Origin: Owenia fusiformis
Lineage: Eukaryota > Annelida > Polychaeta > Sabellida > Oweniidae
DNA length: 64,000 bases
Direction of reading: 5' to 3'
Assembly (NCBI GenBank): GCA_903813345.2
Contig: CAIIXF020000008.1
Span: 36,726,867-36,790,866 of the forward strand
Positions 1-16,699 of this stretch are shown piece by piece (positions within the stretch are counted from its first letter, which is position 1; every line of letters starts with the position of its first letter). The position numbers and the translations under genes were made by a program. The notes below the pieces were generated by a model. That model was not told where the DNA came from. It ran no database searches and saw only the letters and a list, made by a program, of their open reading frames with translations.

Positions 1-840
1 ACAGCTTCCATCAAATGCTCGTCTGTATTGATCTTTTGACCTTAATATGACCTTGGCCAAGAAACATTGACTTTGACTTCAGCTCACTTAATCATGAGTC
101 ACTGAGGGTTACAATATTCTTCAAGTAAGTGTCGAACTTTGTTCTTGAGATCTTGACAAATATAATGTTGACCTTAACCCTAAGGTCACCTAGTCATGGG
201 TTGCCAAAGATCACAACAGCCCACCAGGCTCTTAAAACACCAAATATCTAGATATCAACCTTTGATCTTGGTATGACCTCAGGTCACGTAATCATGGGTC
301 GACAAGGGTCACAATAGCCCTTAAGGTACTTACTTAGATAGCAACCCTCGACCTTGACCCATAAAAATTGACTTTGACCTTAGGTTACTTAATCAATGGT
401 CGTGTCGTCAAGGGTCACAGCAGCCCCGAGGACCTAACATCACCAAATATCTATATTGACCTATGATCTTGGAATAACCTTGACCCGTAAATATTGACCT
501 TGAACTCAGGTCACCAAATCATTGGTCACCAAGGGTAAAAATAGCCCCAGAAATCTTAAATTTCAAAATACCTAGATATTGACATTTGACCTAGTAATGA
601 CCTTTACCTCAGATCACCTTATCATTGGTCGCCAAAGGTAACAACAGCCCCAGACGCATTTGATCTGGGAATGACCTTGCCCCACAAAGTTGACCTTGAC
701 CTCGGGGCACCTAATCATGGGTCGTCAAGGGTCATAGCACAGATCAAGGGTCTTAAAAAGCCAAATACCTAGATATTGACCTTTTACCTTTAAATGACTT
801 TGACCTCTGATCTTTGTAGAATGTCCACCAATCCACTTAG
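1..840. repeat. TGACCT-rich degenerate tandem repeat, about 100-bp unit
   Basis: Seven imperfect units share TTGACCTTGACCTCAGGTCA followed by ATCATGGGTCGNCAAGGGTCACA; the ATCATGGGTC anchor recurs near 91, 193, 290, 391, 512, 621 and 713. AGGTCA/TGACCT matches nuclear receptor half sites, but this is probably incidental to the repeat. Confidence 0.7.
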
Positions 841-2229
841 TATGTTGACCAAGTATGGGAGCTCAGGGTCAAACGGTCTAGGTGGAGGAGATGTCTGGAC
901 AGATAGAGAATGACAGACAGACCACCATATTTCATACATGTTGACCCGATTTGTACCCTAATAGGTATTAGGGTATTAGTGTTGTGTTTATAGTGCTTCC
1001 TAGTTGGCCTTAGAGAATATCCTTGAAGATCAAAAATAGTAGAACCATAAAAGACTAAAGACAGATCTTCATCTTTTGGTTCAGAGTTTGAACACAGTTG
1101 ACAAAATTCAATTCTTTTGTATGGTGATGAAGATTTAGATAATTCATTAAATGAAAAATTAATAGAACTAATGAGCCATTTTGTGGATCAAAGTTTGAGC
1201 CAAATTGATTGGTTTGGCTAATTTTTGCATGCATCCCTGGCCCATGGGACTATAGTTTCTTATATGAGTTATAAGATTACTTTGATGAATCTTTAAATGT
1301 TAATGCATTCCTATTCATATTGTCTAAAATTGCCGCTAATGTTTTTTTTATAAAACTTTGGCAATCAATTGCAGGTCTATAATTGTTAACTCAAGGAATA
1401 AATCTATGTATAAAAAACCTAAAAAACAAAGACAGTTCCTTGAAGGAGGGCCTTCGTTTTTTCAATGATGGAACAATTAGGTCCAAATAAGATTTTAATG
1501 ATTTCCATACATATGGTGGTGTCTGCATAGAAGGTCCTGATTGGCATTTACAATATTCAGAATAAGGGACAGTGGCTTCATAGAAGGCCCAGTACCAGCT
1601 CTTGTAGATTACTACATGGTCATGGTTGTTCCATAGAAGGCCTATCCATTGTAGTTCGCATTTTTGTTCCATAAAAGGCCCTATCCCTGGTTGTGCCTTG
1701 ATAGACATTGTCCTTAGCTCAAATAATTCCCATTTAAAACATAGCAACTCCTTCAAATAGGCGATGCCAGAACCAGAATTTGATTTATATAAACACAGTA
1801 TTCCTAACTTGATTGAATGATAAATTCTTATGAAATCATTCTTTAAAATTGTTGATTGTATACAAATTAAATTGTTAATTATTTTTAAAGTATATTTCAC
1901 AATATAAGATTGATACTTATCCTATAGTCGACTACATGAAAAGAATCCTCAAATAATCATGAATTTATTGAAGGAAAATTTTTGCAGACTTTTTGAGGTC
2001 ATGTTACCATGCCGTACAGTATGTTAAGTTATCATGGATGATTGGCTTATGGAGTGCAACATTGATATTTTTGCCATATATGGACATGCATAAAAGATGT
2101 TAGTCTCAGACCTCTCATACAGTATTTTGTGTCTATAACCACTGATACTCCAGATTCAAAAGCATGAAACCACGGCATAGCTTGATCAAATCATGTTGAT
2201 TTACTTATCATAATACTCGTTATTGCACT
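841..2229. other. Non-coding stretch
   Basis: No gene recognised. Around 1525-1685 there are four loose copies of CATAGAAGGCC spaced 40-60 bp apart. A long minus-strand open frame (1391-1900) covers them but has no recognisable domain and repeat-like composition. Confidence 0.4.
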
Positions 2230-3290
2230 AGCTTTAATTTGATATCCATAAAGTGCATATTCTTTTGAGATTGTAATCATGGAAGATATCAGTTTCACGG
2301 AGACCATGTAAAGCAAACTGTTTCTCATTTGAAATCCGCTATTGTGATGTCACAATAACACTTTAAAATTTAATATATAGAATCATTTAATCATTATAGT
2401 TCAAGATTGATAAAAATTGGTCATTCCCACACAATTGCTATTAATAAAATATACATATTTGGATCACTGGCTGGAAATGCCCGTATTTCAATCTTATTAA
2501 GGATACCTATTGCTCAACGCCGGTTTCTATGGCAACGGCACCTGTTTAAACACTAATCATATATCACACATCATAGACAGTTGTCAAAGCTTTGCATTGA
2601 TACCAACTTTTCTCATAGGGTCAAAATACTACTAAAGTTATGATATCAATAAGAATGTATACAATGGTGGAAATTCGCCAATATTTTGTCATTTGCGATA
2701 ATGCCGAACTGCTGATAATTTCTGTAACTCAGGCCAAAATTTAAATCACCTTATATCATAATATCTCAGAGAGTAAATGATCAATGTTTACAATTTATAT
2801 ACCAAAATGATCGTGAGAGCAGTAGCTTTCATTTGATATACATAAAGGTAACATTTGTAAGCAATTGTAATTACACAATCTAATGGTGTTAATAATTTCA
2901 TATGAGACCAACTGTTTTTCATTCAAAATAGACCATTATGACATCACAATAATCAAAAAAGAGTAGAATATGTATAATTTTGAGTTAAATGTTGAAGATA
3001 AACTAAAATTCTTTCAATTCCTTAATTTCCATTCTTTCAAAGCTGCACATTGACTTAACCAGATATCCCTTGCAATGGTGCTGTACTTTTTATTCTTATT
3101 AAGGACATCTTTTGTTCAACGCCCGTTTCCATGACAACGTCACCTATTCCAACACAAATTATTTATCACACGACATAGACAATTCTTTGAGCTTTGCTAT
3201 GATACCAAATTTTCCCATAGGGTCAGTTGAACTATTAAACTCATAATTTATTTCTTTGGCCTACTCGCCTATAATACCTACATATTTAAC
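2230..3290. repeat. Direct duplication, about 600-bp period
   Basis: Two blocks align in order: GATATNCATAAAG (2240 and 2838), TGACATCACAATAA (2346 and 2939), and the run TCTTATTAAGGA through CATAGGGTCA (2492-2625 and 3096-3228). The copies are diverged, so the duplication is old or belongs to a repeat family. Confidence 0.65.
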
Positions 3291-3465
3291 TTGTTGCTGA
3301 TAATATTGTAGATCATGTCGATAAATATACTCGGAAACGAGGAAATGGTGGTGCGCGCGCGATTGAAGATTTTACGTTCGCGATGTAAGAATCGTGGTTC
3401 GTGTGCAAGGAACTTAGTTCTCGATATTAGAACTGATGTTCGCGCTGTTGCAAGTCTTCTTATTA

Positions 3466-3770
3466 TTTTCAGTCAACATTTGATTTGTTTGTTTAGTGAA
3501 CAGAATTATCTTCCAATGCTTTTCACATTATCAGTGGATTAACTTATTACATGTATACCAATACAAATTGAATTTACTTATGATATTTAAGCTCAAAAGG
3601 CATTTAGGTATTAACAGAGATTAACCCTTAATATTTTTCTAAAAATGAGATTATTATTTTTTGAATGATGATACTAGAATTGTTGCAAGGATGTTAATTA
3701 TTGTGTATCGCTTGTTTTTATACCGATTTCATATAATTAATTGTTGCAAATATTGTGTAATGACTTGAGA
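3466..3770. repeat. Dispersed repeat, copy 1 (partner 17838-18140)
   Basis: From TCAGTCAACATTTGATTTG onward this block matches 17838-18140 in direct orientation over about 300 bp with scattered differences. No coding capacity is seen. Confidence 0.7.
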
Positions 3771-4870
3771 AGAACAAAGATACATGTAAGTTTATGTTTT
3801 GTTCATTTTCCTTGCTATCCGCTAAAAAAGGCATTTACCAGTAAAGAATAGTTTTTACTATTCAAAAAGATGCATGTTGTGTTCGGTTTAGAATAAGGAG
3901 AGTTTTCATTCAAAATTGTCATTAAAGAGCCTCGCGCACCCGGGCTCGCGCCTTACAGTCAGTAAGCAAGTCACGTGGTGAACAATATTGCACAATCGAG
4001 AATATCAATATGTAGTAACCAACAAAAATAGTAAATCTAAAATACATAAACAACGGAATAGTAAATGTAGAATTTATTGTCCAATATTATGTTTAGAACA
4101 GAGCCATATAAATGTAAATGTGTAAATTAGTTTCATATTTTTGAAACAATACAAATTTAAACTCTAAATATGTGAGACCTGTATTAAGATATATTAGGAT
4201 ATTTCAATCTTTATTTGATGAGCGGGACATCTTCGAAATAGTAATAGGTAAAGTTGTAACAAAATCTAGAATTGTAAAGTGATGTTATTACACAGTACTA
4301 CCTGTATGTACAACTAAACACCACCCAGGTACTGTACATATACTAACAAAGGTTTCATCTTAATACAGAGATAAAATAGATTGTTGAAGGTTTTCAGATT
4401 CAAATGTAGAGTATTGGGAAAGAATACCACAAGAAGACAAGAAAACTGCAAGACAACTGAAAAATAACACAAATATTTTACATATGTTAGGTCCGACACT
4501 ATTTTGTTCAAATTTGCAAGACCTAATCAAATGCCATCAAAGGATGATTGACTATTTTCTTAAGAAATCTATGATATAATGGTCTATGAAAAATCTTGTT
4601 TCTGGTACCTTTAAATTAAAATCTAATTTTTAGTCTTCTTATTGCATACTAGTATAAACGGAGGTTTTGTTGGTTGAGAAACTGATGTTATTTGCAACCA
4701 TTATAGACGCAGTTTTAAGTTGCTCGTCTTTGTAAATGTATCTATAGATTTCTCATCGACAGTAGTACTGCGTTGATTTTTTATCTTACAACTTTTACCA
4801 CTGGTCTGACCACCAAAAGCAAGACATAACTGTCAAGTGCAATATTGTGTATAAATGGAAAACTAATAAA

Positions 4871-5957
4871 CAGGGTGGTCAAAAAAATGGGACACTCGTA
4901 CTTCAAAAATAAATATTGATTTTCTTGATGAAAACATGTCATATTATATACCATTGGATAGGGAATTCACTTATCTTTAATTTGGTATATCATAAGTACA
5001 AATTTATTATAATGTCTGTCAACCAGCGTCCATAATATAAACAATGTCATTTTCATTTCAAAACGGGTTTTCCAAAACTTGCAAAAAAACAAGTTTTTTG
5101 TCAACTTTATTTACACAAACAAATATTCAATATGTCCACTGTTTTGATCAATTGTAGTCAATTTTGGCCTAAACTGGTCAATAGTATCATTGATATGCTG
5201 TTGAGAAAATGAATTTCACTTCTCAACAATTCTATCCTTAATAAGGGACTGAGTAGATATAAGGGGTTCATGATAAACCAATTATGTTAGTTCTCCCAAT
5301 ATGTGGTAGTCGCAGACGTTGATATCGGATGATCCAATTATGTCGTTTTTGGACCATCCTGATATGAGCTCATTTTCCAATCATTACATTTTCCAACAAG
5401 ATGGGGCTCGAAGCAATAGATCCCACAAGAGTGTCAATTGTTTAAAAGAAAATATGCCTAGATTTATCCCCGCTTAATCACTGCCTCCCAAGATCACCCG
5501 ATCACCCAACATCTGCGACTACCACGTATGGGGAGAACTAACAGAATTAGTGTGCCATAAATCCTTTACATCTATTCAGTCTCTTAAAGGATAGAATTAT
5601 TGAGAAGTGAAATTCATTGTCTCAATAGCATGATATCAATGATGCTATTGACCAGTTTAGGCCAAAATTGAGGGCTACAATTGATTAAAATGGTAGACAT
5701 ATTGAATGTCTGTTTATGTAAATAAAGTTGACAATAAAACTTGGTTTTTGCAATTTTTGGAAAACCTGTTTTGAAACGAAAATGACGTCATTTATATTGA
5801 CGCTGGTTGACAGATATTATAATAGATTTGAACTTATCATATACCAAATTAAAGATGAGTAAATTCCCTATCCATTGGTTTATAAAATGACATGTTTTCA
5901 TCAAGAAAATCAATATTTATTTTTGAAATGCGAGTGTCCCATTTTTGGACCACCCTG
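4871..5957. mobile_element. Mariner-derived foldback element with CAGGGTGG ends
   Basis: The ends CAGGGTGGTC and GACCACCCTG begin long imperfect inverted repeats of about 450 bp each, so almost the whole element folds back on itself. The middle holds a transposase remnant. No clear TA duplication is seen at the borders. It lies directly beyond the 3' flank of calmodulin A. Confidence 0.75.
5380..5520 (+). pseudogene. Mariner/IS630-type transposase fragment
   Basis: Plus-strand translation gives HYIFQQDGARSNRSHKSV, then a stretch ending in a stop and a degraded PP-SP motif. FQQDGA with the aspartate is the typical second catalytic region of mariner/Tc1 transposases. The frame is short and has a stop, so it is a dead internal remnant. 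Confidence 0.6.
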
Positions 5958-6171
5958 TACTTTTATACAATGAAGTTGTTGCAATTTAAATATATTTAGA
6001 TTAAACTCAAGACACGCGAGACTCAGTGGTCATGACTGACGTACTAATAACACTTTACACAAAAACAACAGTGAAATACGGATGACCTGTGAGATGATTG
6101 AATGGAGACATATATTTGGAGTTTAATGTCCGTCGATGAGTTCAGTTGCTGTAACTTGTAACTGTAGGGGT

Positions 6172-8852
<2,681 letters not shown>

Positions 8853-8964
8853 AGCTACTATGTAACCAATATCCCAGTTTTCTGACTGAACTAATGATTT
8901 TGAGAATAATGCAGGTGCTGATTTTACACAATACATCAGTAGGACGACACATTGCCTTAACCCA

Positions 8965-8985
8965 TCAGTTTTATGACGTGCACAT
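8965..8985 (-). promoter_or_regulatory. Candidate promoter of calmodulin A
   Basis: On the minus strand a CATAAAA box (8969-8975) is directly preceded by ACGTCA, a CRE half site (8974-8979). It lies about 120 nt upstream of the MLRR start codon. This is inferred from motifs only; no start site is visible. Confidence 0.3.
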
Positions 8986-10435
8986 CCGCGTGGGACTATA
9001 TCTTTACAGCGGGGATTTCAAGTTTTTGTCAGTGCAAACATAGAAAGTTGCGGTTCTCATACGCGCGCGTTTTTTAATATTTTCATTTGAAACTTGCAGG
9101 AACGGTGCTTTGAATCTAGCTCTCTACTCTTTGAAAACGTCATGTATAATCAATACAGTTGAACTATTTATTTTTAGTCGTGAAAATATTATTTTTTAGT
9201 TTATTTTTATTTTACAACTATTTGGGAAAAAATGTAACAAATTTTTATTTCTTGTCATATTTATCCGATATTTTGTCATCATGAAATTCGAGATTCTTTT
9301 TAATGATGGTGCAAATTTCATAACAATTGATGAATTTTTATTATCAGTGTTATGTTTTCCAAAAACGGTGTACCACTGTGCATGTTTCTTTAATTGACGG
9401 CACATTTGCCTTTAATTGGGCGAACGTACAGGTCCCGACGCATTAAGCAGGCTTTATTTGATTTAATACACTCAAAAATAAAGTTTGCTATCAAATCGGA
9501 ATGTTCATAAAACATAAACCTTGCCTTTGTTTTCCCAATTCTAAAAGCAGGCCAAATAAACTATGATAATCGTTTGACTCTCGAGACTACAGAACTTGAA
9601 CTTGAATATACTAAAATCGAAGTTACCCACAGTTACGCTTGTAAAGTTAATTACATGTTTAACGGCCTGCTGAGTGAATGTATCTTATCAAATTTGTGAC
9701 ATACCCATAAGATCGTAGATCACAATTCTAAGTTTAAAATGTAATTTGGATTCGTAAGAAGTATTTCTGTTTTAAACTTACCTTTGCTGTCTGAAAAAGA
9801 TCAATATTCATAGACGGGGATGTTGAAACCTATATTTCCTTTGAATGACCTGCATTTGTACTACGAAATGATCCTGTGGAGAAAAGTTGATGGATTCCAA
9901 ACAGCTAGTTCTAGCAAATCTACTAGTATAAGCTTACTTTCTAAAAGTATTTCAATGTTAAAAATATATATTCAAATGTTTCATTTTTAAAATGATCCTG
10001 GCTTCCCTTAACTTAAATGTGTGGACTAATGAAGAATGCTTTTTACCACATCAAACTTAAGACGTGAACTTGACAATTACTCGATACATGTTATAACGCG
10101 ATTTTCTTTCATTTTCTACAAAAATGGTATGTTTTCGAACGGTCACTTATGTTAATCTATGACCGTGGTATGATTGAAAATGAAAGTACTGAACCAAGTA
10201 TTGTCGACTTGTTTGAATTATAAGGTTTATTTTGATTGATTTAATCTCTTCTTGAATTTTAAAACTTTTGTCCGAATTACATCTGCTATGGAATTAAAGT
10301 TCAAATATACCTCAGAATTGCTTATTGAATTAACCTAGCAATTAATTTGAAAATAATTCTTTACATAGGTTATATATCATAGATCATAGATATGTAAAAA
10401 ATAAAAATGTGTTTTGAAAGATGAATTGATAACAA
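8986..10435. other. Non-coding region upstream of calmodulin A
   Basis: AT-rich sequence without a gene I recognise; the short open frames have no recognisable domains. It lies between the promoter side of gene A and the satellite. Confidence 0.5.
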
Positions 10436-12240
10436 ACGTTTTCACACACGTGCCATTTCCACTTTCAGCCCACTTGAAGCACGAAATCCCGTATGACGTA
10501 ATATAACGAAAATGCGCAGATAATTGATATTTTTTATTTAATTCAACTAACATTGACCGTTCAGTTATGAACGTGTTTAAAGTTCTCATGTTAAAATGAA
10601 TAAATATGTGGAAAGGCAATGGTTTAAAGCTTATGAAAATGTCAAAATCATAATTCAGTTTTAAAAAAAAGATATTGACATGCATTCACGCACATGTGAC
10701 ATTTTCTCCTTTTGTGCGATTCAAACATAAAAATCTCATTACAGTTGTACATAAGAACCAATCTTAGCCATGCCTTTCTAATAGAAGGAACTAAATTTGA
10801 ATAAAAATAATAATTCTGTGTAAAGATGATTCCCAATAGATATAATAAATGTCAAAAATGTCAAAAAATTTATCAAAAATTAAATACTCACACGCTTTTA
10901 AGCACACATGACCTTTTCCAGTTTGCTCATTTAATTTACCTTGAAAACCAAGGAGACCGAACGCAAATGAATACAACCTTGATACGTGTACCAGGTCTAT
11001 AATTGCATTTTCTCATGGAAGGAACCAAGCAAAAATTATAAAAATAATTCTGCGTAGAGGTGATGCTTCACAAATAATATTAATGTCAAAAAATTAATTC
11101 ATTTCTTCAAAATTAAATACTGACATGCATGTACGCACACATGACCTTTTCCAGTTTTGCATATTTCATTTACCTTGAAAACCAATGAGACTGGACGCAA
11201 TTGCCAAATACTTCTTTGATACGCGTGCCAGGTCTATAATTGCATTTTCTCATGGAAGGAATCAAGCAAAAATTATAAAAATAATTCTATGTTAAGGTGA
11301 TGCTTTACAAATAATATTAATGTCAAAAAGTTAATTCATTTCTTCAAAATTAAATACTGACATGCATTTACGCACACATGACCTTTTCCAGTTTTGCTTA
11401 TTTCATCTACCTTGAAAACCAATGAGACTGGACGCAATTGCCAAATACTTCTTTGATACGCGTGCCAGGTCTATAATTGCAGTTTCTCATGGAAGGAATC
11501 AAGCAAAAATTATAAAAGTTTTGCTTATTTCATTTACCTTGAAAACCAATGAGACTGGACGCAATTTTCAAATACTCCTTTGATACGCGTGCCAGGTCTA
11601 TAATTGCATTTTCTCATGGAAGGAATCAAGCAAAAATTATAAAAATAATTCTTTGTTAAAGTGATGCTTCACAAATAATATTAATGTCAAAACTTTAATT
11701 CATTTCTTCAAATCCAAATACTGACACGCTTTTACGCACACGTGACCTTTTCTTCTTTTGCTCATTTTATTTATCCTAAAAATCAGTGGGCCTAAATACA
11801 TTGTCCGATACTTCTTTAATTCGTGTCAGGTCTAAAATTGCAGTTTATCATGAAAGAAATCGAACAATTATCATAAAAAATAATTATGTGTAAAGGTAAT
11901 GTTCTTCAGATTATATAAACATCAAAATTGTAATTCATTTATTGAAAGTTAAATATCCACATGCTTTTAGGCACACATAACCTTTTCCCTTTCGTACATT
12001 TTATCTATCTTTAAAATCAGTGAGCCTGAACTCATTGCTAAATACTTTTTGATACGAGTCAGCTCCAGGTCTAAAATTGCATTTCATCATGGAACAAATC
12101 GAGCAATCATTATGAAAATAATTCTGTGTAAAGGTGATGTTCCAAAGACAATATATATGTCAATTTGATAATTCAGTTACTCAAAATGAAATATCCACAT
12201 GATTTTACGCACACATGATCATTTCCTGAATGGCGCTGCT
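10436..12240. repeat. Satellite of about 235-bp units
   Basis: The anchor ACGCACACATGACCTTTTCC recurs near 10443, 10685, 10896, 11129, 11367, 11730, 11964 and 12203, followed by TACCTTGAAAACCA and CAGGTCTATAATTGCA. One unit near 11517 is shortened. The central units (11130-11650) are most alike, suggesting recent unequal exchange there. Confidence 0.8.
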
Positions 12241-12404
12241 TTTTGGATTCAACCATGCATATAACGTCGTAAAATACACATTTCTACCGAAATTATGCCC
12301 AGCCGTTTTCGTAAAAAATGTAACAAATGAAGGCATTTTATCGGAACTGATTGATATTTGGTACTTATAGAATATCGTATTTACTTTAACTTTTAAAGGC
12401 CCCA

Positions 12405-15350
12405 TATAAAGTTTAAACCACTTTGGCTTATATTGTAGTCTTACCCAATGTTATCAAAGTGTGATATGTGAAACTTTTTTTTTAAATTTTTAAAAAGTGG
12501 TTTTTGATAGACTTTTTGTTCCAAAATTTGTGAATTTATTTAAAACCAACTTTTAGAGATCACTCATATCCTCTAATTAGCCACAATTCATACCAATGTA
12601 TAGCATTCATCCTCCCATGTTTTTTGCCGAAAAGAATAAGAAAATCGATTCATAAATAAGCGAGAAATGAACTTATCAGTGCATGAAAATGGTTCTGAGA
12701 AAAATGCATTTCAAAATTTTAGTTCTCATAGAAACCAATGGTACAATGATATCTAAAACATAATTTATTCTTCCTTTTAACCTGGTTAGACAATCAACAT
12801 TGGTTTTTTATGAAAGTCTAACATATTTAGAAAAGATTGACATCGAAAAAAAATTTCATTTTTTTCAAAAAGTTTTTGGTACCTTAGTGACATCACTAAT
12901 GTTTCAAAATATTTTTGATATGCTAAAACATTGAAGTGGCCCATTAAATATGGCATTTTATTATTGAAATAGTGTGTCCTTTGTTCAATCTTTGCATTGG
13001 TGTTAAAAAGATAATCTTTTTTGAAATGCATTAAGAAATATTTGATGATTAAGAAATTTCAACTTTTCTGGAAAAATGGCGGGAAATTTGAATATTTGAG
13101 AAATGAAATGCTCACAACTTTTTTGAAACAAAAATTTTTTGTTCAAAAATCTCTAAAATCACTTTTTAAGTCCTGACAAATAGTAAATGATTGATAAAAA
13201 AATATTTTCAAACTTCAGATGGGGACTTCAAGCGATTCAGACATTTAAAAGTATTATGTTTAATCAATGTTAATTTCGCACGAATATAGGGTACAAAATG
13301 AGTGAAAGTCTCACGTGTTTGATTGCATTTTACTCCCATTTATGTGCATTTTTCTAACATTAAAATGAGATAGTTGGAAAGAAGAGATCAGTAGAATTCT
13401 ATCCGTCACTTTTATTTTCAAATGTTTAAATGCTTCCCGTTTCATTGGACCTCATAAAGATCGTAGCCAACGGACCAGAAACAAGTAGTGCGATGACGTC
13501 ATATATCGCTACACCACTTTGATATAAAGTTTGGTAAACAACAATGGTTTTTTCAATGTGTCGTCCAACTGCATGCTAGTAGTTGAATTATGTACTGGAT
13601 AAAGCATAAGAATGAGATTTATTATTTCTTATCAAATCGAATTCGAATGCTTTATCTTACTTAAATCACACACATTCTTATTACAGGTAAATGGTCAATG
13701 ATCTAATCTGGAAAATTTTATTTCTTTTGTGTTGACTATTCAAACTGTGAATTTTGCAAACTTCAACCAGGTTCACAATGACCCTGGCCCTTATTGGTTA
13801 AAATGTGTTGTTATATAGCCAAGTAATAGTAACCACAAAAAGAGTTGGTTGCATTGACCTCATGAGTGTGAGTTGATGTAAGTGACTGAGTGGGCTATAA
13901 TTAGTCTAGCTGTCAGTGCACTACAGGTGACTGTCCAGTCCAGAACGTTGAATTTGAATACAGCAGAATATTTGTAAGTAAGATAAGATCAATGATGTAG
14001 ATAGCAACAAAAATTGATAAATTGTTTTATTCTAAAGAATGCACAGTAACAAGAGAAGGGTACATGTATTTTTGTATATTGTTTTTAGGGAATGAAAACT
14101 ATCAAAAACTGTCAATGGTCATTTATGTCTTTTTGATAGCTTGCCAGGTGTACATTTTTTAAAAACAATAGAAAAATAATGCACTTTCCTTTTGATAAAA
14201 CCATACATTCTTAAAAATAAACCACAGCAAATTCTATTGTGTTGCTACCCAAGTGGGATCTAACTTCAAATACATAGTATTGCGTTTTATAATCAAATTG
14301 ATACTGGTCAGTGGCTTGGTCGACATAAATCAATTAGGTCGATTTAGCCTATAAGGTCTTTCTCTACAATGCGATCTTGAAATATGTATAATATATTAGA
14401 AAAACATAAATGGCAAAAAGATAACTCATTAGCCTATTCAATTTTCCAAAATGTTTACATAACACACGTGGACTATAAGAATCAAATTAATAGCACAGTT
14501 ACCATTCCATAAGTAATTAGACTGATCTGATGTTGGTTTATGATGTCTCTATGAGTCACCCGTCCTACGTTTCGAGGCTCAAAATAGTTTTCTGGAAAAA
14601 AAACTTTGCGAAATAAAAATGAAACCTTGAATTTCTTATCAAGACCCTCCAATGACACTTGTAGAAATGTCTAAACTAAGAATTGGGACAATCAAAGTTA
14701 TAATCAGCTAATAAGCGTATCTTGTTAAAGGATATAATGAAATATAAACTTTTGGGCTCTATAGAAAAAGGGATGTCCTAAAATGTCAGGAGCAAATAAT
14801 TTGAAAATGACGATAATTTGTTAAAAAATAATCAGTCACTCGTCTTTAGTTTTCATTTTGCCTTTTTCCCAACTCATGTTTTTCTGACAGCGGGCCAACC
14901 GATTTAGAAAAATGAAATCGCTCCGGCTTCAGAACGCAAGCAAAATGACATCCCTGATTCCACTACTTAATTAACTCATCAATTTCTCATTCTGTAACAG
15001 CGGGCCAACAGAGAAAAAAGGTACGAATCAACTTGTGTGAAGTTATAATTATGATGTTATAAATGTGAGTCTATTTTGAAACTTGTCGTGAATGGTATAT
15101 ACCATCATCAGTTCTATATATTACATGTATTACGGATAAATAGGCGCTAGGCTATTTAGAAAGTACCCATATATATACAAGTAGATGACATAGCCAATTT
15201 TGAACAGTTGAATGAATATGAATACCAGATGTATATATGTCATAAATGCATCAACCTAGAGTAGATGGATACGGTTGATGTAAGTTGGAATGCAGTCATA
15301 TACTTAACTAGACATGTAAATTGAACAAGTTCAATTTAAGACTCAAAGAT
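12405..15350. other. Non-coding AT-rich region
   Basis: No gene, RNA gene or clear repeat structure recognised, apart from two copies of CAGCGGGCCAAC near 14889 and 14998. Confidence 0.45.
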
Positions 15351-15359
15351 TTCAGACTT

Positions 15360-15425
15360 TTTTAAGCTGAGTCATCCAAATACTTGTAAGCTGAGTCATT
15401 CAGAATAAGCTGAGTCAGCTAGAAT
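15360..15425. repeat. Short AAGCTGAGTCA repeat
   Basis: Three copies of AAGCTGAGTCA within 65 bp (about 15364, 15389 and 15408). TGAGTCA equals an AP-1 site core, but the tandem origin is the simpler explanation. Confidence 0.55.
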
Positions 15426-15464
15426 ATAGACATTTAGACAACTCTTAAGAATGTTATCTTCGAC

Positions 15465-16330
15465 TCCATTGGCTTAACATGGGGATATCATCATATCGAC
15501 TTTTCGAGACTTCAAACCGCTATAACTATCTAATCAGAAGTTGGATCAAAATTTGGTTTAAAGATTCTGATTCCTGAGAAAATTCTACCCTTAATTCATA
15601 ACTCATACGTTAAATTTGGAGAACTTTTCATTTTAACCTACTTTTCAGACACCATATCTCAAAAGTGGGTTAAAATACTTTCTGACGGCAGAAGGCCAAC
15701 ACTATAAGCACACTCTTTGCTACCTGTATACAAAATTTCGAAGCAAATCATTAAAGTGTAATGTCAAAATCGCAAAAATAAGGAAAAAACTATGAATTTG
15801 ACCTAGATTTTGACCTAGGCATTTTGGTGTCCAAATTTTAAAGCTAGATAGCCTTCGAGGTCCCCTTCTTTTATAGGCTTTCAGAATGTTAAGCTGTACT
15901 CAGTTTATATCTGGTATTTTACACTTCAAAAAATCTTTTTTCTCATTGACATAACATGGGGCACCAAATTTAGCGATTTTTGAGCTTTCAAAACGCCATA
16001 ACTTCCGAACCGAAAGTCGGATTGAAATTTGGTTTGTAGATTCGGATTCCTGGGAAAATTCTACATGTATTTCAAAACTCACACCATGAATTTGGAGAAC
16101 TTTTTGTTCTGACCTACTTTTCGGACGCAATATCTCAAAATCGGTAAGAGTAATCAGAAAACGATTTGCCCTCGGAATTAGCTTTTTGTCATAGGTACAT
16201 CATGAAAAAAAACCGGAGCGAAAATATTGAAAGACGACTGAGAAAAGTGGTGAATTAGTGAAAATCCAAGATTTGACCTAGTTCTTAACCTCTGACCTAG
16301 ATAAAAACTTGACCTAATTTCCCAGAAAGA
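15465..16330. repeat. Two direct copies of a repeat unit, about 465-bp spacing
   Basis: ACATGGGG, then CCATAACTTC-like, TTGGTTTNNAGATTC, GANAAAATTCTAC, AATTTGGAGAACTTTT and GACCTACTTTTC, occur in the same order at 15478-15680 and 15953-16145. Each is followed by a GACCTAG-containing stretch. Confidence 0.65.
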
Positions 16331-16399
16331 CAGATACATTCCCTAGTCAACCATGTAGGTTGGATTAAGTAAGATGTTATAGTTGGAGAGAAAATCTGT

Positions 16400-16437
16400 T
16401 AGGAGGAAGAAAGAAAGAAAGAATAAGAAGAAAACAG
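16400..16437. repeat. Purine-rich microsatellite
   Basis: A GAAA-type run of purines on the plus strand. Confidence 0.6.
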
Positions 16438-16449
16438 GCAAAAACAATA

Positions 16450-16489
16450 GACTCCAGATTTTCAATCTGGAGTCTGAAAATCTGGAGTC
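16450..16489. repeat. 15-bp perfect inverted repeat
   Basis: GACTCCAGATTTTCA at 16450-16464 pairs with TGAAAATCTGGAGTC at 16475-16489 across a 10-nt spacer that itself repeats ATCTGGAGTC, so two alternative hairpins are possible. Confidence 0.7.
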
Positions 16490-16699
16490 TAATTATACAA
16501 CGTGACAAGAAGTAAGGCAAAATATTTATTTAGTGAACAGATCTGACTTGCAAACTTTGTCACGATTATTAAAAGTATTATATACTGGCTTGGTTTATTG
16601 GCAAGTTGAATCGCCAGCATGTTAAAAGTTGCCCACAAACAGAAGTCCGCTGACACAATATCTATCATTATGCCCTCAATAACTGGATAGTATCAAACG

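Noticed and set aside
1391-1900. 169-residue minus-strand frame
   Set aside because: No recognisable domain, repeat-derived composition and no splice or promoter context.
15360-15425. Cluster of AP-1 sites
   Set aside because: The motif repeats with its flanks, so tandem duplication is sufficient, and no gene is near.
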